This document shows, piece by piece, positions 16,247 through 25,240 of a DNA stretch of 64,000 bases; within the stretch, counting starts at the first letter, position 1; each line of letters opens with the position of its first letter. The position numbers and the translations under genes were made by a program. The notes below the pieces were generated by a model. That model worked only from the letters and a program-made list of their open reading frames with translations. It ran no database searches and was not told the DNA's origin. This stretch comes from Paeniglutamicibacter kerguelensis (lineage in GTDB: Bacteria; Actinomycetota; Actinomycetes; Actinomycetales; Micrococcaceae): positions 372,001 to 436,000 of the forward strand of contig NZ_JAGIOF010000004.1 of assembly GCF_017876535.1 (NCBI RefSeq), in the 5' to 3' direction.

Positions 16247-18217
16247 TTACTCGCGGGTGGTGATGCCGAACGGCTCGCTGGCCAGGTCGGTGAAGTTGCC
16301 GACCACCGCGCGCAGGACGCAGCTCGGGGCCACGGCAAGGGCCGTCACCACAAGCCCGTCGGACGAGACGGCCAGGCCGCCGGAGCACCCGTCGGAGAAC
16401 CGGACGCCCTTTTCGCCCCCGGCAATGGCGGTCAGCATTTCGGAGGGCTTGCCGGTCGCGGGGCTCTTGTAGAGCGGGCCGAGCACGTCCGGCCCGCTGG
16501 GCCAGACCGGAACCAGCGTGACGGGCAGGGCCGTCTGGCTCACCGTGCGTGCCGGGGTCTGGACCTGGATCCCGCGCAGCCGCTGCACAGGGTAGGCGGA
16601 ACCCTCGACGCTGTCGTCCGCGGTGGCCTCGGTCGTCGCCGCGGCGGCGGCATCGAGCCATTCGTCAAGGGCGTTCTCCCCCGCCAGCGCCACGGGTATC
16701 GTTGCGCCGACCTCAACGCTTCCCTGCGCCGGGATGCGGACGCCGTCGACGCTCCAGCCGCAGTTCGCAGACACGCCGGAAAGGCTGGGCTTGTTGCGCG
16801 TGGCAGCCGCGTTCTCCCAGGTCACCGGCGGGCATGCCGGGGAACCCGCGGCGCCGGGGAGCACCTCGAGGAACGGCCCGCGCAGGGGCGCCTTCTGGGC
16901 CGAGTACGTGATGGTGAGCTTCACTTCGCCGGCCGCCGCGTCGTAGCTCGCCGCGCGGCTGACCGACAGGCCGCTGGGCAGCGGGACGTCCTGTTGGGTG
17001 GCGGTGGCGTCGGCCGCCCGTGGCCCCACGGCTGGGGAACTTTGGGGAAGCGTCAGGACGATTCCGAAGACCAGGCCGACCACCAGGACCAACCCCACGG
17101 CACCCAGCACAAGGACCTTCCTGGTCAGCCAGGCCGACCATTTGCTTGCGGTGTTTTCCGGCTCGACGGGTTCGACGGGACGGGCAGGGTCGCGGCGGGG
17201 CATCGGCCTCACGATGGTGCGGGAGCCCGCCGGGCCCAGCTCGGGTTGCGGCGATTCCGGCGTCCGGGCAACCACCGTCGGCCCGGCCTCCGGCTCCGCC
17301 GGGGCTCCGCGCAGCACCGTTGCCGGGCGGTCCACGGCCTGGAAGTCCTCGGGCTCCACGGAACGCGACAGCGCCGGAAGGTCCGCGAATTCCCGGGCCA
17401 ACCTGCGGAATTGCGCGGCCGCCTGCGCGGCGCCGGGCCGTTCCCGCGGGTTCTTGGACAGCGTCTTTTCCAGCGCCGCCCAGAGCTCCTCGGGCAGGTC
17501 CAGCCGGGGCGGAAGCGTAGTCACGTGGCGGTAGGCAAGCGTGAAGTCGGTGCCTGCTCCGGCAAACGGCGTCCGCCCGGCGACCAGCTCGTAAAGCATG
17601 ATGCCCGTGGCGTAGATGTCGGCCGCGGGGCCGATCTCGCCCTGGCTGAGCAGTTCGGGCGGCATGTACTGCGGGGTGCCCACCATTCCCGTGGTGTGCC
17701 TGGTCCGTTCCCCGATCACGGAGGCGATCCCGAAGTCGGAGACCTTCACCGCGCCCTGCAGGCCCGGGCGCCACGATTCGGCCAGCAGCACGTTGTCCGG
17801 CTTGATGTCCCGGTGCGTGGCCGATCCGGCGTGGGCACTGGCCAGCGCGTCGAGCACCTCGGCGCAGAGCGCCAGCGCCTCGCCCGCGGGAAGCGTCAGC
17901 CGGGATTCCAGCAGGTCGCGCACCGATCCGCCGGTCACGTAGTCCATGACGATCGCGAGCCTGTCGCCCTCGACGACGAGGTCCCTGACCGCAACGATGT
18001 TCGGATGCCGCAGGGCGAGCAACACCGAGCGTTCCCTCACGAAACGTTCGACGAGGGTGGGGTCCTGCGCGTGTTCCGGGCGAAGCAGCTTCGCCGCGAG
18101 GTCCGGCCCGCCGGAGGCGGAGCTGACCCGCCACACCTCGCCGACCGCACCGGAACCAAGGGGTTCCTCAAGACGGTAGGAGGCGCCAAGCGCATCACCG
18201 GACTGCACGTGTGCCAT
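16247..18217 (-). CDS. PknB-like transmembrane Ser/Thr protein kinase
   Basis: ATG 18217 has AAAGGA upstream and is preferred over ATG 18244. The 656-residue product has an N-terminal Hanks kinase domain: glycine loop GSGAVGEVW (21-29), Lys43, HRDIKPDN (135-142), DFG (161-163) and a MPPE in place of APE. A Pro/Arg-rich juxtamembrane linker leads to one membrane helix near 370-395 and an extracytoplasmic part of about 260 residues. That part carries two Cys near 'SPACPP' and 'SANCGW' and two more in the last 90 residues. No PASTA repeats are seen, so it is not a typical PknB of cell division. It converges on the ATPase gene, with 46 nt between stops, and may phosphorylate components of the secretion locus. 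Confidence 0.92.
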   Translation of the reverse strand: MAHVQSGDALGASYRLEEPLGSGAVGEVWRVSSASGGPDLAAKLLRPEHAQDPTLVERFVRERSVLLALRHPNIVAVRDLVVEGDRLAIVMDYVTGGSVRDLLESRLTLPAGEALALCAEVLDALASAHAGSATHRDIKPDNVLLAESWRPGLQGAVKVSDFGIASVIGERTRHTTGMVGTPQYMPPELLSQGEIGPAADIYATGIMLYELVAGRTPFAGAGTDFTLAYRHVTTLPPRLDLPEELWAALEKTLSKNPRERPGAAQAAAQFRRLAREFADLPALSRSVEPEDFQAVDRPATVLRGAPAEPEAGPTVVARTPESPQPELGPAGSRTIVRPMPRRDPARPVEPVEPENTASKWSAWLTRKVLVLGAVGLVLVVGLVFGIVLTLPQSSPAVGPRAADATATQQDVPLPSGLSVSRAASYDAAAGEVKLTITYSAQKAPLRGPFLEVLPGAAGSPACPPVTWENAAATRNKPSLSGVSANCGWSVDGVRIPAQGSVEVGATIPVALAGENALDEWLDAAAAATTEATADDSVEGSAYPVQRLRGIQVQTPARTVSQTALPVTLVPVWPSGPDVLGPLYKSPATGKPSEMLTAIAGGEKGVRFSDGCSGGLAVSSDGLVVTALAVAPSCVLRAVVGNFTDLASEPFGITTRE

Positions 18218-18368
18218 TGTTTTCCTTTGTTCCTGCGACGCCACAAACGGCCGTCGACAGAGTCCCTCCGTGGGCGACGAAGAGGTGCACGGACCTCCAC
18301 CAGTTTAGTTGAGCGGGTTTGGCTTCTCCCAGCCGCCGTTCCGCCTCCGCGGTGCCCGTTAAACGAAA

Positions 18369-18403
18369 ATTGTTCGTGCCGACCCGGGGTCGGCACGAAC
18401 AAT
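18369..18403 (-). terminator. Rho-independent terminator after DUF3151
   Basis: A perfect 17-bp stem centred on 18386 (GTTCGTGCCGACCC paired with GGGTCGGCACGAAC, extended outward) lies 32 nt after the DUF3151 stop. On the minus strand it is followed by ATTTTCGTTT. Confidence 0.9.
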
Positions 18404-18434
18404 CATCGATCAAGTCAATCCAGGACTTGCGGGG

Positions 18435-18854
18435 TTACTCGGCCTCGATGGCGGCAACCGCCAAGGGATCCGAGTCGTTGAGGAAACGGCCGATGCGGTC
18501 GACTTCCTCGGTTTCGCCGATGGCGGCCGCCGCACGCTGCAGGGCGTACAGCGAGCGCAGGAAGCCGCGGTTGGGTACGTGGCGCCAAGGCACCGGACCC
18601 TGGCCGCGCCATCCGGACTTGCGCAGCGCGTCGAGGCCGCGGTGGTAGCCAACACGCGAGTACGCGTAGGACTCGACATAGCGGCCCTCCGCGTGTGCCT
18701 CGTCGGCCAGCAGGGCCCAGCCCAGCGAAGAAGACGGGAAGGCCGCAGCGATGTCCACTGCCTCGTCGCCGGCGACCAGGCGTGCGTTGACCTCTACCTC
18801 TTCGGGCAGCAGGGTTTCCGGAATGCCCAGCAGGTTTGCTCCAAGATCGGCCAT
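18435..18854 (-). CDS. DUF3151 family protein
   Basis: The 139-residue acidic cytosolic protein matches the actinobacterial DUF3151 pattern: 'ANLLGIPETLLP' at the start, a central 'AFPSSSLGWALLADEA' and 'GLDALRKSGWRGQGPVPW' followed by a helical tail. Its function is unknown. It begins 2 nt after the aldolase stop, and fba-DUF3151 linkage is common in actinobacteria. It is therefore co-transcribed with fbaA and ends at a strong terminator. A role in central metabolism is guesswork. Confidence 0.9.
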   Translation of the reverse strand: MADLGANLLGIPETLLPEEVEVNARLVAGDEAVDIAAAFPSSSLGWALLADEAHAEGRYVESYAYSRVGYHRGLDALRKSGWRGQGPVPWRHVPNRGFLRSLYALQRAAAAIGETEEVDRIGRFLNDSDPLAVAAIEAE

Positions 18855-18856
18855 GG

Positions 18857-19879
<1,023 letters not shown>

Positions 19880-20047
19880 ACTGACTCCTGTGTTGATAAG
19901 GAATTGTGGGGAGTAGACCTCGTTGGCTACACCCATCCTATCGACACGTGACCTTGATCGCCTGCGACATGACGGGTTGGGCCCCGTCGGTGTCGCGCAG
20001 AGCCGTCGCCCCGAGGCGACTTCGGTCCGTTCCCGGCCCGCCGTCGG

Positions 20048-21592
20048 CTAGTTGGACTTGGCTGCGCGCCTGGCCGATTCCTCCAGGAGCGCGGCAAGTT
20101 TCGCGGCCGAGAGCTTGTCCCGTGCTGCCAGGAGCGCGGCGATTTCCGCATCGGAAAGCGCGGCGATTTCGGCGGCTTCCGCGTCGTTCGGATCCGCTGG
20201 TTTGGCATCGGGTTCTACAACGACTTCTGCCGGTTTCTCGTCTGCCGGCGGCTTTGGCTTGGCAGGTGGTTCCACTGCGGCTTCCGTGGATGGAGGCGTC
20301 GGCTTGGTACTGGCGTCGGCACCCGGCTGCGTCGGAGCGGGTGAAGCCGGTGGCGGGGTCGGGCTTGTCGTCGGCTTCGAAGGCGTCGTGGGTTTGGGGC
20401 TTTCCGTCGGCTTGGTGCTGGGTTTGGGGCTTTCCGTCGGCTTGGTGCTGGGCTTGGGGCTTTCCGTCGGCTTGGTGCTGGGCTTGGGGCTTTCCGTCGG
20501 CTTGGTGCTGGGCTTGGGCGCCGGCTTGGCGTCAGGCTTCTTGGCCGGCTTCTTGACCGGGGACTTCACATGGTCTTTTGCCGGCGGTTTTGGCTTGGAC
20601 CCGGCGTCTGGTGAAGCCTTGTGAGGTTTCTTGGACGGCTCGTGCTCAACGGGTTCCGAAGGCAAATCAATTTCCAGGTCGTGGCCGTTCTCGATACCGA
20701 AACGCGGTGCACCGGAATCGCGGATCGGCTCGGCCGTGATCCTTGTGTCATGCGAATCAAATAACGGGTTGGGTTGCCCCGGGATACCGGGCAGGAAATT
20801 CCGGGGATCATTCCATTGGCCATTTATGATGACTTCGAAGTGCACGTGGCAACCCGTGGAGTTCCCGGTTGTTCCGCTCAACGCAATGAGTTGGCCTTGC
20901 TTGACTTGATCGCCAACCTGGGCGATCAACCGAGAGTTGTGGCTGTAGCCGGTCCTCACGGAATTCCCGTGGTCGATGGTCACTCGCATGCCGGAATGGC
21001 CTGCCCAGGCGGATTGAACCACTGTGCCGTCCGCTGTCGCGTAAACAGGGGAACCGCAAGAGATCGCGTAGTCCTGGCCAATGTGGACCTGGGTGCCGGC
21101 TCCCGTCGGGTTGTGGCGCCACCCGTACGGGCTGGTGATGTGCCTTGAAATGACCGGGTGGATCAATTGAAGCTGTCCGGGCAGTACGCCCCGCACACCC
21201 AGGCGTTGTCCCGCCAGCATGAGGGCACTTTGCCCACCGGTTCCGAGGCCCAGGTTCTCCGTTGAGCCGTTGATGGCTGCGGCCGCATTTGGCACTCCAG
21301 CCAGTCCCCGATCCATCGGGGCGCTTGTGAATTCCAGCGAATCCCAACTGATGGCGTCAACACCGCTAAGTAGCGAAACGCTTACCGGTTGAACGAATAT
21401 GGCCGGGGCAATTACGTTGTTCGACGACGCCCCAGCTTCCAACGGCTCATCAGCCAAGCCCAACCCGGGTACGCCCGAAAGCGTAAACGCTGCGGCAACG
21501 ACCATGCCCAGGACTGAAACCTTGGAGAGCCTGTTTCGTTGGTGATTTTTCGGGCGAACGCCACGGGCACGATTCACTTGGTGCTTCTTCAC
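20048..21592 (-). CDS. Secreted M23 (LytM-type) peptidoglycan endopeptidase with Pro/Lys/Thr repeat tail
   Basis: The preferred start is GTG 21592, with GGGAG 8 nt upstream; ATG 21607 or 21637 are alternatives. The 514-residue product has a signal peptide (basic head, then a VSVLGMVVAAAFTLSG core). The M23 domain (about 150-265) shows H-x3-D as HIGQD and the H-x-H motif as HVHFE, the zinc ligands of lysostaphin-type endopeptidases. The C-terminal 200 residues are low complexity, with four exact copies of the decapeptide PSTKPTESPK (about 357-398), then Pro/Ala/Glu-rich sequence ending in a helical, charged tail. The tail may span or bind the wall. It should hydrolyse peptidoglycan cross-bridges. 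There is no LPXTG sorting signal. Confidence 0.92.
   Translation of the reverse strand: MKKHQVNRARGVRPKNHQRNRLSKVSVLGMVVAAAFTLSGVPGLGLADEPLEAGASSNNVIAPAIFVQPVSVSLLSGVDAISWDSLEFTSAPMDRGLAGVPNAAAAINGSTENLGLGTGGQSALMLAGQRLGVRGVLPGQLQLIHPVISRHITSPYGWRHNPTGAGTQVHIGQDYAISCGSPVYATADGTVVQSAWAGHSGMRVTIDHGNSVRTGYSHNSRLIAQVGDQVKQGQLIALSGTTGNSTGCHVHFEVIINGQWNDPRNFLPGIPGQPNPLFDSHDTRITAEPIRDSGAPRFGIENGHDLEIDLPSEPVEHEPSKKPHKASPDAGSKPKPPAKDHVKSPVKKPAKKPDAKPAPKPSTKPTESPKPSTKPTESPKPSTKPTESPKPSTKPTESPKPTTPSKPTTSPTPPPASPAPTQPGADASTKPTPPSTEAAVEPPAKPKPPADEKPAEVVVEPDAKPADPNDAEAAEIAALSDAEIAALLAARDKLSAAKLAALLEESARRAAKSN
20398..20518. repeat. 30-bp in-frame tandem repeat inside the M23 peptidase gene
   Basis: A unit of about 30 bp (GGGCTTTCCGTCGGCTTGGT core on the plus strand) is repeated about four times almost identically. 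It encodes PSTKPTESPK on the minus strand. Repeat number is likely to vary between strains by slippage. Confidence 0.85.
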
Positions 21593-21799
21593 GGCGAGCT
21601 CTCCCATCCTGATGTGAAACCACTTGCTCAATTGCAACGCGAATACAGAGGATGGATCACCGGTCGGAACCAGCCATTAGATCCAGTTACCCCAAGGACT
21701 GAACACTTAGGCATCACCGTAGCCGACGTGCAAGATGGAGAGAATAGCTGGCAGGCAACTCTTTTGCGCTTCGATGGAAGAACAAGGTTTTCCCAAGGT

Positions 21800-22480
21800 C
21801 TACCCGACTTTTTGGTTGAATACGTGGCGCCGGATCCAGGCGTGCATGGCGATGCCCGCGGCAGACGCCGCGTTGATGGAACGGGTGGAGCCAAACTGCT
21901 CAATGGAAAGCGTGGCCTCGGCCGACTGGTGGACTTCCTCGCTGAGTCCCGGGCCTTCCTGCCCGAAGACAAGCACGCAGTTGCGCGGCAATTCGTAGGT
22001 CTCAAGCTGCACGGAATCCGGGAAGATATCGATCCCGATGATCGCCAGCCCTTCCTCCTTGGCCCACGCCACGAAATCTTCGACAGTGGGGTGGTGGCGG
22101 ACGTGCTGGTAGCGGTCGGTCACCATGGCACCTCGGCGGTTCCAGCGGCGGCGACCGATAATGTGGACTTCCTTGGCCAGGAAGGCGTTGGCCGTGCGCA
22201 CCACGGTGCCGATGTTCATGTCGTGCTGCCAATTCTCGATGGCAATGTGGAAGTCGTGGCGGCGCTCGTCCAGGTCGGCGATGATCGCGTCCATGGTCCA
22301 GTAGCGATATTTGTCGGCGACGTTTCGCCGGTCTCCCGACTCCAGAAGTTCGTGATCGTAGTGCTCTTCGGCCGGCCACTCGCCTTCCCACGGGCCGACG
22401 CCAACTTCGGGACGCTCCTCGAATTCGGGAGCGGTTTCGACGGGTACGGATGCGTTCGTTTCAGGGGCAGAAGTCACCAC
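21800..22480 (-). CDS. SpoU/TrmH family RNA 2'-O-methyltransferase
   Basis: The 226-residue protein carries the SPOUT knot motifs: N and R of 'DMNIGTVVRTANAF' (motif 1), 'VLVFGQEGPGLS' (motif 2) and 'STRSINAASAAGIAMHAW' (motif 3). It transfers a methyl group from S-adenosylmethionine to a ribose 2'-OH of tRNA or rRNA; the target cannot be read from sequence. The N-terminal 45 residues are acidic and low complexity. The two adjacent codons GTG 22480 and GTG 22477 are both possible starts. A TACCCT box lies 6 nt before the second, arguing for a leaderless start at 22477. It diverges from corA. Confidence 0.93.
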   Translation of the reverse strand: MVTSAPETNASVPVETAPEFEERPEVGVGPWEGEWPAEEHYDHELLESGDRRNVADKYRYWTMDAIIADLDERRHDFHIAIENWQHDMNIGTVVRTANAFLAKEVHIIGRRRWNRRGAMVTDRYQHVRHHPTVEDFVAWAKEEGLAIIGIDIFPDSVQLETYELPRNCVLVFGQEGPGLSEEVHQSAEATLSIEQFGSTRSINAASAAGIAMHAWIRRHVFNQKVG

Positions 22481-22483
22481 TCA

Positions 22484-22489
22484 AGGGTA
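22484..22489 (-). promoter_or_regulatory. Candidate leaderless -10 box of the SpoU methyltransferase gene
   Basis: TACCCT on the minus strand is followed by 6 nt and then GTG 22477. No Shine-Dalgarno sequence is seen. Confidence 0.4.
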
Positions 22490-22692
22490 GTCGTTCACAC
22501 GCCGCCCCCAGCATCGCCCAAGTGAGACGAACGCCAGGGTGCCTCCTGCCGCACGTCCCTGTGATGCCAAGTCCACGGACAACACCCGGGCGTCATGCCG
22601 CCAGTGGGAGTTTTCGACGCCATGGTGGCAAACTGACGACAGCACCAAATTTTGTGCCGGACATCCATCCGGCCACCGCACCCGGAGGATCC

Positions 22693-23700
22693 ATGCCCAT
22701 CATTGACAACGCGATCTACGTGCATGGGAAACGGGTCATCCATCCACCGGATTTGAGCTCAACCTTTGAATCCATGAAGGAAACCGGCGGAATGGGCTGG
22801 CTCGGGCTTTACCGGCCGAACGCCCAGGAGATGCATGAGGTTTCCGAAGAGCTTGGCCTTCATGAACTTGCGGTCGAGGACACCCTTGCCGGCCACCAAC
22901 GCCCGAAGCTTGACCACTACGGGGACCACCTCTTTGTCGTATTGCGTCCCGCACGCTACCTCGATGACGTTGAAAAAGTGGAGTTTGGGGAACTTCACGT
23001 ATATGTCGGGGCCGATTTTGTCGTGACTGTTCGGCACGCCGAATCACCAAAGATCGGGGAAGTCCGCAAACGCATGGAAGAGGAACAAGGGCTCCTGGCC
23101 ATGGGGCCCGAAGCCGTTCTCTATGCGGTGATCGACCAAGTCGTCGATGAATATGAACCTGTTGCAGCGGGTCTGGGCAACGACATCGACGAGATCGAGG
23201 AACAGTTGTTTTCCGGCCAGAGCAATGTTTCCCGGCGCATTTATGAACTGTCCCGGGAAGTCATTGAATTCCAGCGGGCCGTTGCCCCGCTCGATTCGGT
23301 GATCGAGCGGCTGCGCAAGGACATCAAACTTACGGATTTGGCCCCCGAAGACGCCGTGGAACTGGACAGGAAATTCATCGACGTGCAGGACCACGCCATT
23401 CGTTTGGCCGAGCGTGTGGCATCCTTCAGGGCCCTGCTGGCCAACGCGCTCTCGCTTTCCGCAACCCTCGCGTCCCAGCAGGCCACGGAAGCCGGGGTAA
23501 CGCAGAACGAACAAATGAAAAAGATCTCGTCCTGGGCAGCGATCCTGTTCGCACCGAGTTTGATCGGCAGCATATACGGGATGAACTTTTCCGAAATGCC
23601 GGAATTGCATTATTCGTGGGGATATCCCGCCGCACTGGGCCTCATGGTGGCGTTGAGCCTGACCTTGTACATAGTTTTCAAGAAAAACAACTGGTTGTGA
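22693..23700 (+). CDS. corA: CorA-type Mg2+/Co2+ transporter
   Basis: The start is ATG 22693 with GGAGG 5 nt upstream, although the frame is open further upstream. The 335-residue protein has the long N-terminal cytosolic alpha/beta domain, the stalk helix and two C-terminal membrane helices. The signature GMN lies in 'SIYGMNF' near residue 296, followed by the acidic periplasmic loop (MPEL) and a basic C-terminal end (FKKNNWL). CorA pentamers take up Mg2+ driven by membrane potential, gated by intracellular Mg2+. It diverges from the SpoU gene. Confidence 0.95.
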   Translation: MPIIDNAIYVHGKRVIHPPDLSSTFESMKETGGMGWLGLYRPNAQEMHEVSEELGLHELAVEDTLAGHQRPKLDHYGDHLFVVLRPARYLDDVEKVEFGELHVYVGADFVVTVRHAESPKIGEVRKRMEEEQGLLAMGPEAVLYAVIDQVVDEYEPVAAGLGNDIDEIEEQLFSGQSNVSRRIYELSREVIEFQRAVAPLDSVIERLRKDIKLTDLAPEDAVELDRKFIDVQDHAIRLAERVASFRALLANALSLSATLASQQATEAGVTQNEQMKKISSWAAILFAPSLIGSIYGMNFSEMPELHYSWGYPAALGLMVALSLTLYIVFKKNNWL

Positions 23701-23773
23701 CCTACCCGCTTCACCACACCGTTTGAACCTGAAAGACTTATCACCTCAGGTATTCCCCGAAAGGACCCCTAAC

Positions 23774-24622
23774 GTGCCAACGCATGAACCACGAACCGTG
23801 AATGACATCAACTGCTGGCTCACGGATATGGATGGGGTGCTGGTACACGAAAACCGGGCCATCCCGGGAGCCTCTGAAATGATCGGGCATTGGGTCGCGA
23901 CAGGCAAGCGATTCCTGGTGCTGACCAATAATTCGATCTACACCCCGCGCGACCTGCGGGCGCGGCTGTTGTCTTCGGGGCTGGACGTTCCGGAAAAGAA
24001 CATCTGGACTTCTGCCATGGCGACCGCGGAGTTCCTGCGCCGCCAGCGTCCGGGAGGCCGAGCCTTTGTGATCGGCGAGGCCGGACTGACCACCGCGTTG
24101 CATGATGCGGGCTTCATCCTGACCGACCAGGAACCCGACTATGTGGTGCTGGGTGAAACCCGCACCTACTCCTTCGAAGCGATCACCAAGGCGATTCGTC
24201 TGATCAGCGACGGAGCTCGGTTTATCACCACCAACCCGGACGCCACGGGGCCATCCCCCGAAGGGTTGCTTCCGGCCACCGGCGCCGTGGCCGCACTGAT
24301 TACGCAGGCGACCTCACGCGTTCCCTATGTGGTGGGCAAGCCCAATCCGATGATGTTCCGCTCAGCGTTGAACCGCATCGATGCGCATTCGGAAACCACC
24401 GCCATGATAGGCGACCGCATGGACACCGATATCATCGCGGGTATGGAGGCCGGACTGCTGACCATCTTGGTGCACACCGGAATCACCCAGCCGGAAGATG
24501 TTGCGTCATTCCCGTTCCGCGCGGATCTGGAATACCCGTCCGTGGCCGAAATTCACGCTGAACTGATCCAGGGCACCAATGAAGACGGATCCGGCTTCGT
24601 CGAGGGATCCAACGAAGACTAG
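23774..24622 (+). CDS. HAD-IIA (NagD-like) phosphatase
   Basis: GTG 23774 has AAAGGA at about 8 nt, so an upstream ATG (23723) is not favoured. The 282-residue product shows HAD motif I as DMDGVL (about 18-23), motif II as 'LTNNS', a Lys in 'VGKPNPMMF' and motif IV as 'IGDRMDTDI', with the C2 cap between motifs II and III that defines the NagD/PNPase group. Such enzymes dephosphorylate sugar or nucleotide monophosphates; the substrate is unknown. The C-terminus ends in an acidic low-complexity tail. Its downstream terminator has been split by an IS element. Confidence 0.93.
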   Translation: MPTHEPRTVNDINCWLTDMDGVLVHENRAIPGASEMIGHWVATGKRFLVLTNNSIYTPRDLRARLLSSGLDVPEKNIWTSAMATAEFLRRQRPGGRAFVIGEAGLTTALHDAGFILTDQEPDYVVLGETRTYSFEAITKAIRLISDGARFITTNPDATGPSPEGLLPATGAVAALITQATSRVPYVVGKPNPMMFRSALNRIDAHSETTAMIGDRMDTDIIAGMEAGLLTILVHTGITQPEDVASFPFRADLEYPSVAEIHAELIQGTNEDGSGFVEGSNED

Positions 24623-24646
24623 GGAAACCCCCCGGGTTCAGTTTCC

Positions 24647-24660
24647 AAATGAGTGGCGGG
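24647..24660 (+). terminator. Left arm of a terminator hairpin interrupted by the IS element
   Basis: AAATGAGTGGCGGG here is the exact reverse complement of CCCGCCACTCATTT at 26123-26136, beyond the IS. Without the IS and one copy of the 4-bp target duplication the arms enclose a GGGG-AAT-CCCC inner stem, making a strong bidirectional terminator for the convergent HAD and sunset-domain genes. Confidence 0.85.
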
Positions 24661-24737
24661 CCGGGGAATCCCCCGACTGAACTGCTCCCCGGAAGTTGGA
24701 CTGAATAATTCAGTTCCATACTTCCGGGGAGTTTTTC

Positions 24738-25229
24738 ATGTATCCACATAGTTCATTGACCGCCGAGCAACGGCTGGCCGCCGTCGATCTCTTCGAGGAA
24801 GGATTCGGGCATGTCGCGGTATCCTCAAGACTTGGAGTCAGCGCCGGTGCCGTTGAGAAGCTCGGGGAACGTTTCAGGATTTGGGGTAGGGCAGCGTTGG
24901 AAGGCAAACCGACCAAGCAGGTGTATTCCTTCGAGTTCAAGCTCGAGCTCGTCCGCCGGTACCTCTCCGGCGAGGCGACCGCGATGGACCTTGCCCTCAA
25001 GCACCAGCTGAATTCCCCGGCCCAGGTCCGCAACTGGGCGAAAATATACCGGGAACAGGGCGAGGACGGACTGCGCCCCAAGCCCAAGGGCCGACCGAGG
25101 GCGGCATCCAGTCCCGAGCCGACCGAACTCACAGAGCTCGAGAAGCTGCGCCGCGAGAACCAGCGCCTGCAGGCCGAGAACGCCTACCTAAAAAAAGTGC
25201 GGGCCTTGAGGAACCACCCACCGCGCTGA
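24738..25229 (+). CDS. IS3-family transposase OrfA (DNA-binding, helix-turn-helix)
   Basis: The 163-residue protein has two helix-turn-helix-like units (about 15-50 and 65-110) and a C-terminal leucine-zipper-like coiled coil (LRRENQRLQAENAYLKK). It binds the terminal inverted repeats. The run A7 at 25190-25196, just before the end of the zipper, lets ribosomes shift by -1 into OrfB to make the OrfAB transposase. Without a shift the frame ends at 25229. Confidence 0.92.
   Translation: MYPHSSLTAEQRLAAVDLFEEGFGHVAVSSRLGVSAGAVEKLGERFRIWGRAALEGKPTKQVYSFEFKLELVRRYLSGEATAMDLALKHQLNSPAQVRNWAKIYREQGEDGLRPKPKGRPRAASSPEPTELTELEKLRRENQRLQAENAYLKKVRALRNHPPR
25190..25196 (+). other. Programmed -1 frameshift site of the IS3 element
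   Basis: Seven adenines followed by G, at codons LKK of OrfA, match the A6G-type slippery site of IS3 elements. A -1 shift continues as L-K-K-S-A-G-L-E-E into the OrfB frame. Confidence 0.8.
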
Positions 25230-25240
25230 AGATCAGCGCG

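Noticed and set aside
12304..16338. Minus-strand open frame of 1344 codons and plus-strand frame 13740-16472 across the FtsK/FHA ATPase gene
   Set aside because: Both are shadows of the ATPase gene, with Arg/Gly/Ala-rich nonsense translations and no start context.
20398..20518. Regular 30-bp repeats as a possible CRISPR array
   Set aside because: The repeats are directly adjacent without spacers and stay in frame inside the M23 gene, so they are a coding tandem repeat.
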